DNA of 64,000 bases, from contig CM030931.1 of NCBI GenBank assembly GCA_018136815.1, positions 3,974,148 through 4,038,147 of the forward strand, given 5' to 3'. Within the stretch, counting starts at the first letter, position 1, and each line of letters starts with the position of its first letter. Below, in pieces: positions 1 through 9,097 of the stretch. The notes under the pieces were generated by a model. The model saw only the letters and a program-made list of their open reading frames with translations, did no database searches and had not been told where the DNA came from. Position numbers and translations under genes: made by a program. This DNA comes from Isochrysis galbana. Lineage: Eukaryota > Haptophyta > Isochrysidales > Isochrysidaceae.

Positions 1-878
1 CCCGGAGGGGCTGGGTAGAGTCTCCTCCAGAGGAGGCTGATCATCTCCCGGGTCTCCGGGTCGTCTAATACCTCCAAAGGTATCTTGGCATCTATTTCCG
101 TTGCCCGTCGTGGGGGGGCGGTAGCAAAAGTCGCTACCACCGGGTGGTGGTCCGACGCCGCCAGGCCCGTGAAAAGTTTAAGATCTATGTATGCCTTATG
201 CCATCTCCACGTGGAGTAGTATTCTGCGGCGTATACTCGATCTATTCTCGTGTGGGTCTGGTGCCCGCACCTCGTGTATTGCTCTTTTATGCCCGGATTA
301 ACCAGCAGTTGGACGTCAGTGAGCCCATGCGAGGCAATCGCCCTCGTGAGGGCTCTGCCTCCCGTATTTGCATAGGGGGTCGCCCCCGCGATGGGCCGGG
401 TGTCTCTATGTATGTTCTCCACGCAATTGAAATCGCCCGCTATAATTGTGTGAGAAAGTATTTCCGATGTCTCATGAAGGACTTTGATTTCTTCTTTACG
501 CTTACTAGGTCTAGCATTTAGATACACCGAGGCGAAAGATATTGTTTCATGTCCGAAATTAGCCTTTACTACTACCAGCCTTCCCGGGATAACTACCGAC
601 CAAGATTCTACTACTACGTCGCTTCTGTCTCTTCTAATGGCTACCGCCACTCCGCTCCCAGGGTCGCCCCTAGACGCGGGGGATTGAAACCAGTCCCAGC
701 CAAGGGACCGGGCCAAACCTTGCACCCTTAGGTGCCACCCATCGCTGTAATGGTGTAGTTCTTGCGCGTACAGAACATGGATCCCTCCTAGTCTCGCTTG
801 CGCTAGGGTCGACGTTAATTTATGTTTCGCTCCGTTCAAATTGTATGTCGCAATCTTTAAGTCGCTACTATTCACCAT
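1..878 (-). CDS. LINE ORF2, endonuclease domain (runs off left edge)
   Basis: An open frame of 292 codons runs leftwards from an ATG at 878..876 to base 1 with no stop. It reads as an apurinic-type endonuclease (EEP) domain of a non-LTR retrotransposon. Visible motifs in order are IATYNLNG (about residue 9), a QE pair with the metal-binding Glu (about 41), GDFNC (about 149), RIDRVY (about 213) and SDHHPV (about 245), which together give the usual Asp, Asn, His catalytic set. The reverse transcriptase would lie beyond the left edge. The start codon overlaps the end of the upstream ORF1 by 11 bases. In LINEs this domain nicks target DNA for target-primed reverse transcription. No damage is seen in the visible part. 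Confidence 0.9.
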   Translation of the reverse strand, partial: MVNSSDLKIATYNLNGAKHKLTSTLAQARLGGIHVLYAQELHHYSDGWHLRVQGLARSLGWDWFQSPASRGDPGSGVAVAIRRDRSDVVVESWSVVIPGRLVVVKANFGHETISFASVYLNARPSKRKEEIKVLHETSEILSHTIIAGDFNCVENIHRDTRPIAGATPYANTGGRALTRAIASHGLTDVQLLVNPGIKEQYTRCGHQTHTRIDRVYAAEYYSTWRWHKAYIDLKLFTGLAASDHHPVVATFATAPPRRATEIDAKIPLEVLDDPETREMISLLWRRLYPAPP

Positions 879-1797
879 GACGGTAGAGGCAACTAACTCC
901 GTTCACGCAGTACCCTGGATAAGCCTTATTAGGTTTAAGATTGCATTTGACCATACAAGTTTGTTTGCCCGTGGTGGGGTCCTTTACCCAACATCCGGGG
1001 ATGTCGTGGCTGGAGGAGCATTGGACTATTTGACGTCCTTTCATGCGGTTGTTTTTGCATTCGCCCGCCATGAATCGGCGGCATGGCGCCGCCGCACCAA
1101 GGCCCATGAGGGCCCTGTAGTCCATGGCGTTACTTGCGTCCCTTTGGCGCTTTCGTTGTTCCGCTTTCGCCTTATCTTGTTCGCACGTGCATTGGCGAAA
1201 GCTAACTTGGTTTTTACGAAGAAATGAGATAGCCCACGGCTTGTCGTATCCTTTGCAGCCTCCGGGGGCTCCATGGATGGCTAACTCCCCTTCAGGAGTC
1301 ACACATTCCACCGATGATCGGACCGCATAGTCCAAGTTGAAATTTTCTCCGTCATCGAGAGTCACATGAAAGTTGCGAGGGAAGCGGTGCCCTAAGGCAG
1401 ACGTGTCCGTGTAAACATAAAAGTGCCAGATGGGACGCTTGCCGGACTCAACTTTCGTGATACCTTCGAGTGAGGTTTTGGCTCGCTGTTGGTTGCCCCT
1501 TAGCACGTGGAATCCCTCGCGCTCGAGTGAGTTAGCCAAGTGCCTAGTCTTGGTCTTAAAAGCCTTGATCGGATCAAAGATGCGAAAAACAATGTAGGTC
1601 GCCACCTCTTTTAGGGAGGACCGGATAGCGCTCGACTTTCGAGGGGCCGAGTCGATTAACGCACCATAGGTGATTCCAAATTCATGCGGGACTCCCGAGA
1701 GTGCTGTGTTAACTTTGTCTCCGTATGCGGCCTTGAATTGATCGTGTGCGTCTTCATCAACATAGAAAATCCAAGGGCCTTTGCGGCCTTTGTCCAT
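868..1797 (-). CDS. LINE ORF1, zinc-finger protein
   Basis: 309 codons from the ATG at 1797. The frame is also open upstream of that ATG to the assembly gap, so the true protein is probably longer. The C-terminal 75 residues are Cys/His-rich: CRRFMAGEC, then CSSSHDIPGC, CMVKC and finally YCVNGVSCLYRHG, which resembles CCCH-type zinc fingers. The middle is rich in Lys, Arg and Gln. The frame ends in TAG inside ATGGTGAATAG, which also holds the ORF2 start. A second copy of the N-terminal part lies at 27282-27410, with the same sequence just upstream of the ATG. In LINEs ORF1 proteins bind the element RNA; here that role is inferred from position and the fingers. Confidence 0.75.
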   Translation of the reverse strand: MDKGRKGPWIFYVDEDAHDQFKAAYGDKVNTALSGVPHEFGITYGALIDSAPRKSSAIRSSLKEVATYIVFRIFDPIKAFKTKTRHLANSLEREGFHVLRGNQQRAKTSLEGITKVESGKRPIWHFYVYTDTSALGHRFPRNFHVTLDDGENFNLDYAVRSSVECVTPEGELAIHGAPGGCKGYDKPWAISFLRKNQVSFRQCTCEQDKAKAEQRKRQRDASNAMDYRALMGLGAAAPCRRFMAGECKNNRMKGRQIVQCSSSHDIPGCWVKDPTTGKQTCMVKCNLKPNKAYPGYCVNGVSCLYRHGE

Positions 1798-1837
1798 GCC
1801 GTCTGGAGTTGCGTCTAGGCCTTCCAGCCTAGAGAGG

Positions 1838-1937
1838 NNNNNNNNNNNNNNNNNNNNNNNNNNNNNNNNNNNNNNNNNNNNNNNNNNNNNNNNNNNNNNN
1901 NNNNNNNNNNNNNNNNNNNNNNNNNNNNNNNNNNNNN
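1838..1937. other. Assembly gap (100 N)
   Basis: Exactly 100 N, the usual placeholder for a gap of unknown size. It cuts the LINE on its left, so the 5' part of that element and its target duplication cannot be seen. Confidence 0.99.
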
Positions 1938-1954
1938 CCCGGGGAGCTATCGCG

Positions 1955-2090
1955 TTTTAAGGTCGGCCCCCAATAGCTATCGGGGGCGAAAGGCGGCCCC
2001 CGATAGCTATTGGGGGGAAAAGGACGGGCGCCGATAGCTATTGGGGGAAAACGACGGGCGCCGATAGCTATCGGGGGGCTGTCCTCGAGC
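1955..2090. repeat. Short tandem repeat with gatagctat core
   Basis: About four copies of a unit near 38 bp, each carrying the palindromic core gatagctatYgggg followed by gaaaaggacgggcgc-like spacer. The core is self-complementary, so each unit could form a small hairpin. It lies directly right of the assembly gap, which may have been caused by this repeat. Confidence 0.7.
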
Positions 2091-2383
2091 CCCCAGGCGC
2101 TATTCCCCCCCGTAAGCTGTCAAGGGTGCCTGTCCCGTTTCGCTGGCAGTCACCTCGTACTCTGTCTCTGTTCATACCTCAATCTTACGGTGCTGTTACG
2201 ATGAATCTTATGGTCGTTCTTGTGGCGGTGCCTTGCGACTTTTCGACACTACAACGAGACTCTCGTCGGTGAGAGTATCGAGGTAAGAGGTAAGGGTGTT
2301 TATGGAAGAAAACGCTGGCAGCAACTCACCCAGGAAATCCTTTCTTCTTCTTCATATCGCACTCTCTCTCGCTCCCGCACCGC

Positions 2384-2967
2384 ATGTCACAGATGACGCC
2401 CTCACCCCTTCTCAATGCCCCTTCCGCTGCTGCAGGTGTGACACCGCAGCAGTGGGAGGAGGCAAAGAGACTCTTTTATCAGCTGGTGGCTGACTTCAAG
2501 AGCCGCGCCATGGATGCCGCAAAACGTGCTGAGATCGTCCACCATCTCAAGAACTGGGACGTGCTCGATGCCAAGCAGCGGCGTCTCTACGGGGGGGGCA
2601 ACCACAACTATTGGAAGAGCAAGTACGAGCTCGCGCCCACGCTGCCCAACAAGCCAGCAACTCTCCTCTCTAAGGCCACTGGCAAGCGCGTCGTGGTGTA
2701 CGAGGAAGCCTTCGACGCAGTGAAGGTGGTCCACGAGAATAGTGAGTGCGCCCGCCTCCCCCCACCCGCCTCCCCTGCCCCTCACACCTGACGCCCTCTT
2801 CCTTGCGTGTGCTTGGTAGAATTGCATGCGAAGGATGTGCAGCTGTACAAGGCCGCGGCAGAAGCGTACGGCGACTCTGTCACGCGCAACATGTGCCTCG
2901 CCTTTGTCAAGTGCTGCCCTGTGTGCGTGTCGGCGCGAGTGCGGAAGGCAAAAGCCGCAGGGCACAG
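2384..2967 (+). pseudogene. KRBA2-type integrase-like fragment, broken by b561 segment
   Basis: Exon 1 runs from the ATG at 2384 to 2741, then a GTGAGT donor at 2742, a TAG acceptor at 2817-2819 and exon 2 from 2820. The joined product has an N-terminal helix-rich part, then YGGGNHNYWKSKYEL and VVVYEEAFDAVKVVHEN, followed across the intron by LHAKD and FVKCCPVC. The two His and two Cys fit the H2C2 zinc-binding module that precedes integrase cores in KRAB-A-domain-containing-2-like proteins and their parent transposons. Where the DDE core should begin, at about 2967, the sequence changes to the antisense end of the b561 duplication. I therefore read it as a truncated mobile-element gene. A surviving host gene is less likely. 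Confidence 0.55.
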
Positions 2968-3487
2968 ACCAAGGCGGCTTGCCTTCATTTGGTCTCCTTT
3001 CCCTCAGGGTTTCTTCCCCTCCCTGTGGGGACTCTCACCCTACCATGAGCCCCCCCGCGAGCACCCCGAAGGAGAGGCCCAGGAGCACCCCGTACGCGAC
3101 GAGAACGGCGTCGCCTTGGCTCGGCATGAGGGCGCGCCCCGAGAGGGCCTGGTAGACGCCCACGCCGAGCACGGCGTAGCCCGTCCCCTTGTGCGCGACC
3201 CGCCACACGGCGCGGCGTGCGGGGCGGGCGCCGGGCGTGCCGCGCACGACGAGCGCGTTGAGCGGCTGCAGCAGGGCGAGGGCGAAGGCGACGATCCCGA
3301 GCGTGTGATGGGGGTGCGAGAAGTGGCGCCCTCGGGGCACCGACGCGACGGCGAGCGCGACGCCGGCGGCGGCCACCGCAAGGCCGCTTCCCTGAGAGAT
3401 CGGGGGGGGGGAGTGCGTTGTTGGGGTTTCCTCCCTTTTTGGGTGGGAGGGAGGGCCGATGGGGGGCGCGAGGAGGGAGAAACACAC
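2968..3487 (-). repeat. Segment duplicated at 22504-22998 (b561 exon plus intron)
   Basis: This block, read on the minus strand, recurs almost unchanged on the plus strand at 22504-22998. The match begins exactly at the 5' splice site of the b561 intron (GTGTGTTTC) and ends in the shared tail accaaatgaaggcaagccgc. Differences include one C in the intron C-run, one codon (Val-Val against Val), and about 20 extra bases after the stop codon here. Both ends of the match fall at element or intron borders. Confidence 0.8.
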
Positions 3488-4060
3488 CTGCACCACGCGA
3501 TGCACACGGAGCCAGCGGCCGCCGGTGAGCCGGGAGCGCCAAGCGAGCGAGAAAAAGGCGCCCGAGGGGAGGAGCACGCCCCACGCGACGGACATGAGCA
3601 CACCGTGGGCGAGCAGCGGCAGGGTGGGCGGGGACGCGGAGGAAGGGGGCGAGGACGCGGGGGAGGAAGGGGGCGAGGGCGCGGAGATAGGGGGCGAGGA
3701 CACGGGGGGGGAGGAAGGGGCCGAGAGAGGGGTCGTACCCACCGCGAGCGGCGGCGGCGCGCAGACAGGCATGCTCCTCGAGGTCCTCGACGACTCGTCC
3801 CCCGCGAGCGAGATGTCGTCGGTAGAGAAGCCGAGCAGCTCGCCCTCGTCCACACCGACGCTCCACACACAGCAGGGGTCCCCCAGCTCCATCCCGTTGC
3901 TCTGCCCGTCGCTGTCCGTATCCGCGAGGCAGAGAGAGGTGGTCCACGCCCTGCCTTCGTCGCGCCTCTCTCTGACAGTGCCAGATAGCAGATAGATTCG
4001 GCGCTGATCGATGAGGCGAGACCCGTGGGCGGCCTCAGGCCTCCCTCGGCGACGGCTCAA
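3035..4060 (-). CDS. Temptin-like / cytochrome b561 fusion protein (3' part)
   Basis: Exon 3488-4060 and exon 3035-3391 flank a 96-bp GT-AG intron (3392-3487) that keeps the frame. The first exon carries WTTSLCLADTDSDGQSNG then ELGDPCCVW, the Cys-rich end of a temptin-type extracellular domain. An acidic and Ser/Pro-rich linker follows, then b561-type helices with His in LAHGVLMSVAWG, RVHRVVQ, HFSHPHHTLG and RVAHKGTGY, the four expected haem ligands. Cytochrome b561 proteins move electrons across membranes. The ATG at 4060 is probably not the true start: AGGGCGTGGACC is preceded by a good AG acceptor near 3960, and the N-terminal half of the temptin domain is absent. The product ends GLMVG. 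Upstream exons were not found. Confidence 0.65.
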   Translation of the reverse strand: MSRRRGRPEAAHGSRLIDQRRIYLLSGTVRERRDEGRAWTTSLCLADTDSDGQSNGMELGDPCCVWSVGVDEGELLGFSTDDISLAGDESSRTSRSMPVCAPPPLAVGTTPLSAPSSPPVSSPPISAPSPPSSPASSPPSSASPPTLPLLAHGVLMSVAWGVLLPSGAFFSLAWRSRLTGGRWLRVHRVVQVCFSLLAPPIGPPSHPKREETPTTHSPPPISQGSGLAVAAAGVALAVASVPRGRHFSHPHHTLGIVAFALALLQPLNALVVRGTPGARPARRAVWRVAHKGTGYAVLGVGVYQALSGRALMPSQGDAVLVAYGVLLGLSFGVLAGGLMVG

Positions 4061-5369
4061 CGTTCAATGGACTCGGCGGATGGGTGATTTCGACGAGGGT
4101 TCGGCGCGCGGCCTGCCCGATTGGCGTGAACATCCGGGTGGGACATGCGTATTTGGTGGAACGTGGAACGCGACTTAAGGTGCAACTCGAGATTCCCTTT
4201 TTTTTCACCCCCCCCCGTCTATTTAGGTACCCAGCGGCACAGGAGGAGCAGAAGAGAACACACCGCTGAGGACAGGTGCACCCCGCCCACCCCAGAACCT
4301 CCTACACGACCTGAGCCCCTAAGTAGAGCACAAGGGGAGTTGCGCCTTGCTCACGCCGCTACTTCCTCGTGCTGCTCCAGCTTTGCAGTGAGCAGCTTGG
4401 CCCGAGCCTCCTGCCTCCTGCTCGTGACGTGATAGCGTGCATCGTGCAGGGTCCGCGCGATCCAGAATCGTGGCGGGAAGCGTCGCGACCAGCGCAGTGC
4501 GGGTGCGGGCGAGCAGGCTGGGTACGTGCACGTGCGTGCATGGCCTCTGCTGCCTGCATAGATGCTCCATTAGGCTGATATTAGGTCCTGATATCATGAT
4601 ATTAGGTCCTCTAGACCTGATGACCTGATGGCTTGATATAAGGTCATGACGAGGTCAGGCGACTATTAATATAATTGACAATTGAATTCTCTTGTAGTAG
4701 TAGTCGTACACTTGGCGCGAAAAACAGCGGGGGAAAGGGGGGATGGGGATGGGTGGTTCTCGCCCCTCATGACTCATGAGGGCATGAGGGGAGTCAACAG
4801 AGTGAGGAGGGGCGCCCCCCCCACCCCTCCATGGCGACCAAACACAGAAGCAAGATTAGCGTCTGGGGGTATAAATAATGATCAATGATCAGCAATGCAG
4901 AAGTATAAGTAAGCTATTCTTTTGACGTTTCACTACTATACTTATAATATCGCGTAACAACCTGATATTAGGCTGAGGCTGAGAATAGGACCTGATATCA
5001 TGCTAAGGGAGCCGAAACCTGATGACCCGATACCTAACGGTGCATCTATGGCTGCCTGGAGAGGCTACAAGGAAGGCCCACAACAGCCGCTGGAGGTCTC
5101 TGTGCCCTGGGTGTGCGCCGAGCCCCCGCGTGCGCCGAGCCCCCGGTCACCTTTATATGGCTAGAAATGCTAGCCAACAAGATGTCCTACGACGATATAA
5201 GTTCAAGTTCTAATGCTCTACTAGCCTCTCAAGTACTGCTGTGTTTTATGTTTCATTTAGAGCGGGGCAGGGGAGAAGGGACGGGCAGGCGAGGCGCGGG
5301 AGGGAACCGGCGCCACTGGGGGCCGCCTTGCCTCTCCTCCCTCCAGAGGGAGCCCCTCTCCGAGCCGTG
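4061..5369. other. Intergenic, repeat scraps only
   Basis: No gene recognised. It holds a motif aggtgcaactcgagattccc followed by T and C runs (4173-4222), also seen at 10290, 10515 and 53355. It also holds the LINE 3' module gcccctaagtagagcac near 4315-4335, and scattered copies of gatattaggtcc and cctgatgacctgat between 4575 and 5035. The last are arranged as loose direct and inverted repeats. Confidence 0.5.
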
Positions 5370-7109
5370 ATGAGCCGGCGTCGGCGTCGGCTTTCAAACA
5401 ACGCCAAAGTGCTACTGCTCGCGTGTGGCCTCTTCACGCTGATCACCGTCTCGCAGTACCTCGCCGCCCTTGCCGCCCACTCGCTCGCTCTTGCCGCTGA
5501 TTGCGCCTCGATGCTTGCTGATGCTCTCTCCTTCCTCGGCAACTTGCTCGCCGAGTGCGCGCCGCGCAGGCACAAGGAGTGGCTCGAGCTTTTCATGTCC
5601 GCACTCTCGCTACTCTTGCTCGGCGGCTTCACCCTCTTCTTTGTGCTGCAGGCCATTGATAACATTGACGCTGATGGCTCGGCAGGAGAGAGCAGAGAGG
5701 TCGACGCGAGGATCGTCGTCGGCTTCGCGCTGATCGGGCTGCTCTTCGATGTTACCTCGCTCGTCGCGTTCAAAGTGTGGCATCTGGATGGCGCGCACGA
5801 GGAGCCGCCTGCGCTCGGCGCTATCCGCTCTCCACGCACCTTCTCGGGCGATGCAATCCTTGCAGCCGCTGCAATGTCGAGTGAGATAGAGGATGCCGAC
5901 TCGGGCACGGGCTCCGAGCGGGAGAGTCCGCTTGCCGCTGAAGGCCGGCCCATGAGTTGGGATGTGGAGAGGTCGGGCGCGCGCCCGGTCGGTGCCGGCG
6001 CAGAGCGCGCGCCGGTCGGCACAGAGCACTTGACAGCAAGTGGCAGCAGAGATGAGGGCGCTGAGGAGCACATTGAGGAGCGCGTCGAGGCGCCGCGTTC
6101 CAACGTCAACATGCTCAGCGCGGCGCTCCATCTGGTCTCCGACTTTGCGAGGTCGATGACTACGCTCGTTGAAGGCGCAGTGCTTATCGGCGGTTACGGA
6201 CGCAGCGCGGGCGTCTCGAGCGCGTTCATCGATGGGATAGCGGCACTAGTTGTGTGCACGCTCATTGCTTCAGGCTTCGTTGTGGGGTGTGTCCGGTGGG
6301 TTGTCGAGATTATCCGGATCTGCCGCAGGAATCGCGGCGACGAGCGGTCTGTGGGCGCGCGGCGACACGCGGAGGATGGCGTCGAGGGGCGCGCCGTGCA
6401 TTCAACCAGCAGACAGGGCTCTGCCCACGCCGCCAATGGCACGTGCGATGGGCGGCAGGTGGGCGTGGCCCGTTCGGACCATTCGGACAGGAGCGTTGGG
6501 GCCGTGAAGATGCCACCCAACCTGCGCTCGATGAGCCTGTCCTCATCCGGGACGAGGCACATGCGGCTGGATGAGGGGGCTGAAGAGGAGGACGGCGAGG
6601 CATGGAGGGGCCGGGAGCGTAGCGCGAGTCGGTGCAGTTGGTGTGGTAGCGGCGAGGACCACGGCGCGCTCAATTCTTGCGGGAGTGAGGCGGCAGACGT
6701 CGCCTGTATAGTGGCCGAGGACGAAGGTGTAGATGTCACCGTTGGCAGGCAGAGCCAGGAGACTGCTGCCCAGTATCTGGGTGCTCTGCGCTCGTTGTGG
6801 CCGCAGCGGACGAGCGGTCAGGGCAGCAGCAGCCCACACTCGAGCGCCCCCGCAACACCGTGCAGTCGAAAAGGCGGATCTCCTTCTGTGCGGGCGTCGG
6901 TTTTGCACATTTCATGCCGCTCCTCCAATCGCGGCACAAATGAGGGCCGCCGGCCGCGTGCCACCTCGCGCTCTGGTTTCAGGTCAATTAGGCGCGAGGA
7001 CTCCGACGTGTTGCAACAAGGCGAGATAGAGCCCGCGTTGTACCACGAGACCGATTGCAAGGATGAGCCCGCGTCGCCTTGCTCGTCAACAGCAAAGGCA
7101 CAGCGATGA
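5370..7109 (+). CDS. Cation diffusion facilitator (ZnT-like) membrane protein
   Basis: 579 aa from the ATG at 5370, chosen because the next residues are a basic cap (SRRRRR) before the first helix; the frame stays open upstream to 5241. Helices lie near 13-33, 35-60, 70-95, 113-132, 240-275 and 280-310. Helix 2 has HSLALAADCASMLADAL, the CDF metal-site helix with Asp44 and Asp51 but Ser47 where ZnTs usually have His. Helix 5 has AALHLVSDFARS, keeping His254 and Asp258. The loop between helices 4 and 5 is about 100 residues and acidic. After the last helix come some 270 low-complexity residues, with no CDF C-terminal fold that I can see. CDF proteins export Zn or Mn in exchange for protons; with the altered site the substrate is uncertain. 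Confidence 0.65.
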   Translation: MSRRRRRLSNNAKVLLLACGLFTLITVSQYLAALAAHSLALAADCASMLADALSFLGNLLAECAPRRHKEWLELFMSALSLLLLGGFTLFFVLQAIDNIDADGSAGESREVDARIVVGFALIGLLFDVTSLVAFKVWHLDGAHEEPPALGAIRSPRTFSGDAILAAAAMSSEIEDADSGTGSERESPLAAEGRPMSWDVERSGARPVGAGAERAPVGTEHLTASGSRDEGAEEHIEERVEAPRSNVNMLSAALHLVSDFARSMTTLVEGAVLIGGYGRSAGVSSAFIDGIAALVVCTLIASGFVVGCVRWVVEIIRICRRNRGDERSVGARRHAEDGVEGRAVHSTSRQGSAHAANGTCDGRQVGVARSDHSDRSVGAVKMPPNLRSMSLSSSGTRHMRLDEGAEEEDGEAWRGRERSASRCSWCGSGEDHGALNSCGSEAADVACIVAEDEGVDVTVGRQSQETAAQYLGALRSLWPQRTSGQGSSSPHSSAPATPCSRKGGSPSVRASVLHISCRSSNRGTNEGRRPRATSRSGFRSIRREDSDVLQQGEIEPALYHETDCKDEPASPCSSTAKAQR

Positions 7110-8142
7110 CCTAGCGTGGAGTAGGTGTTGGCGAGGCTGATGTCACAGCACTAGATGCCAGAATATAGAGAACTGCAGGGGGTCGTGCTGGACGGCGCAT
7201 GGCTTCGTGCAATGCGGCACATGGCTTCACAATAGTTGTCACGCAGCCATGCTACTGCTGTGGAAAAACGATGGATGGTCATTGGAGCCGTTGAGTTCGT
7301 TGTAACATTGCGGCATGGATCGTGTGTTCACTATGCCTTCCGCTTGCGGGATCGCTGCGTAGCTCACGGTCATGATTAGCCCTGCGCGGGTGTCATGTCA
7401 ACGACCCGTGTGATGGTGCAGCCCGCGATAAACGCCGAGTGGCACCTCCTCTCAATTCTCTTATGCCGAGCGTCACCTGGATCGAGCGCCCTCGACGCTC
7501 GTACAATCATAGTTGCGTGTATTCTAGTTGGCTGGCACGTCTACGCAGCGTCTATGTCTTGCCACGCTTACCTTTCTGCTGTGCTCCATTGTTCTTTCGT
7601 GCACGTGCGAATATGTGCTATTATAGCCTCGGCTGGTTGCGCGACGTGGCTGGGTGCGCAATGCATCGTTCAAATGCGCAAGACCGCCAAGTCGTGCAGC
7701 AGGTGCATGGCCATGGCGTAGCCACGAGGGCCCGTCACCGCACGCATTCCCCACGTCGCTGGCTCTATCATCAACTCCCCTTCCCCTCCTAAGACCAAAA
7801 GCGTTCAATTATCCCCATCCCTGCTAGCACCTTTCATTGTCACCTGGAGGTTACTTGAGCACGAGCCTCAGCCGGAGATCATAAACCACATTTTATAATC
7901 TCGGAACGGGCGCAAAGTGCACAATAGCATCGACAATGTCAAGAAGTGGGAAACACCGTCCATTCGCTAATCTGGGTACTAGAAAGCACCAGCTGCAAGA
8001 CTTCAATCAACTACAGCAAGCCCAGGCCGACACAACCACCTACAACCGACTTACTACCGCCGCCATGCTAGCTAGCTACGTTCTACGTTCCCGCTGCGCC
8101 GGAGCCGCCGCACACCACCACGAAAGCGAATGCGCTGGGGCA
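7110..8142. other. Intergenic, nothing recognised
   Basis: Short overlapping frames only, with no domain or repeat that I recognise. It probably contains the 3' ends of the CDF gene (plus) and the GNAT-like gene (minus), which converge here. Confidence 0.4.
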
Positions 8143-8568
8143 CTAGGAGCGTGCGGAGCGCCGGCGCTTCTCCGATCCTTGCTCGCGGCTGCCGCGTCGC
8201 TCCTCACGCGCGAGGACCGACGGCTCCGTCCGTTTGGGGTGGTAGAACCAGCCCGTGGCGAGCAGGCGCAGCGCAAGGGCGTGGCTGGAGGGGGTGATGC
8301 TTTGCTCGAGGTACAGGCCTCTCGCGAGGAGGTCGTCCACGAGAAGGGCAAGGGTGATGCAGAAGCGAGTTCCGAGTCCTTGTTGTCGGTGGCCAGGATC
8401 GACGGCAATCTGGACGATGTCGATGTCCAAGGGCCCGTCTCGGCCGCGACGTGGGACGATGGACCAGCGGAGCTCCGCTCGCACCGCGCCGCAGCGGAGG
8501 TCGAAGTATCGGCACCGTGGCGTGAGGCCATCGAGGAGGAGCTGGTGCAGTGCGCTCCACTGAGGCAT
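8143..8568 (-). CDS. GNAT-like acetyltransferase, possibly with an acidic upstream exon
   Basis: 141 codons from the ATG at 8568. The core reads LDIDIVQIAVDPGHRQQGLG then TRFCITLALLVDDLLARG. This is a beta strand, the HRQQGLG acetyl-CoA loop (consensus Q/RxxGxG/A) and the following helix of the GNAT fold; later ALRLLATGWFYHP fits the last strand. A TAG lies directly before the ATG in frame. A second frame at about 8569-8840 encodes a very acidic stretch (EDNEAEEEEKTEKTEK), and this may be an upstream exon. The substrate cannot be told. The C-terminal 30 residues are charged low complexity. Confidence 0.45.
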   Translation of the reverse strand: MPQWSALHQLLLDGLTPRCRYFDLRCGAVRAELRWSIVPRRGRDGPLDIDIVQIAVDPGHRQQGLGTRFCITLALLVDDLLARGLYLEQSITPSSHALALRLLATGWFYHPKRTEPSVLAREERRGSREQGSEKRRRSARS

Positions 8569-8961
8569 CTAGAGCTCGCTCAGGGGCGACCACCTCGAAC
8601 CGAGTCAAGACTACGGCTGGTGCGTCGGACGCAGCCGTCTTCTCCTTCTCCATCTTCTCCGTCTTCTCCGTCTTCTCCTCCTCCTCGGCTTCGTTGTCCT
8701 CGGTGAGAGCGAGCGCGTGGGCGGTCTCGACCTCCTCCTCCATCGACTCGGCTGGCTCTTCGACCTCCGCAACCGGGGCGATGGGAAGAAGGCCTGGAGC
8801 GTCCGACGCACAGGTCTCGTTCTTCTCTTCTCCTCCCACAGACCCGGAGTCCTCGTCGGTGGTGGTGGTGGTGGCCTCCTCTGTCGGAGAAAGGGCCTCC
8901 TCCTCGGTATCAGGAACGCGGACGAGCTCCGCCTCCTCCGCCGCGCCCTTGGAGCAGGAGG

Positions 8962-9085
8962 AGGAACGAGTCGTGCGAGCAGCGCTTGCGCTCGGCGTCC
9001 AGTCGACAGGTGGCCGTGTCGAGCGAGAGCACGAGAGGAGAGGACGGAGGACCGTACGGATGCGCGCCTAGTCGCCACCATGTCG
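8962..9085 (-). repeat. Copy of repeat also at 61506-61648
   Basis: About 110 bases match 61506-61648, with one internal difference of about 20 bases. Read on the minus strand, one frame in both copies gives SLDTATCRLDAERKRCSHDS. It borders the gypsy pol relic on its right and the GNAT-like gene on its left. It could be the shared start of two related genes or part of an old element. Confidence 0.6.
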
Positions 9086-9097
9086 AACATGCGATGA

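Noticed and set aside
2807-3988. 393-codon plus-strand frame and other long frames opposite the b561 gene
   Set aside because: They are antisense shadows of a GC-rich gene: Arg/Gly/Glu-rich without domains, while the minus strand carries clear b561 and temptin motifs and a splice pattern.
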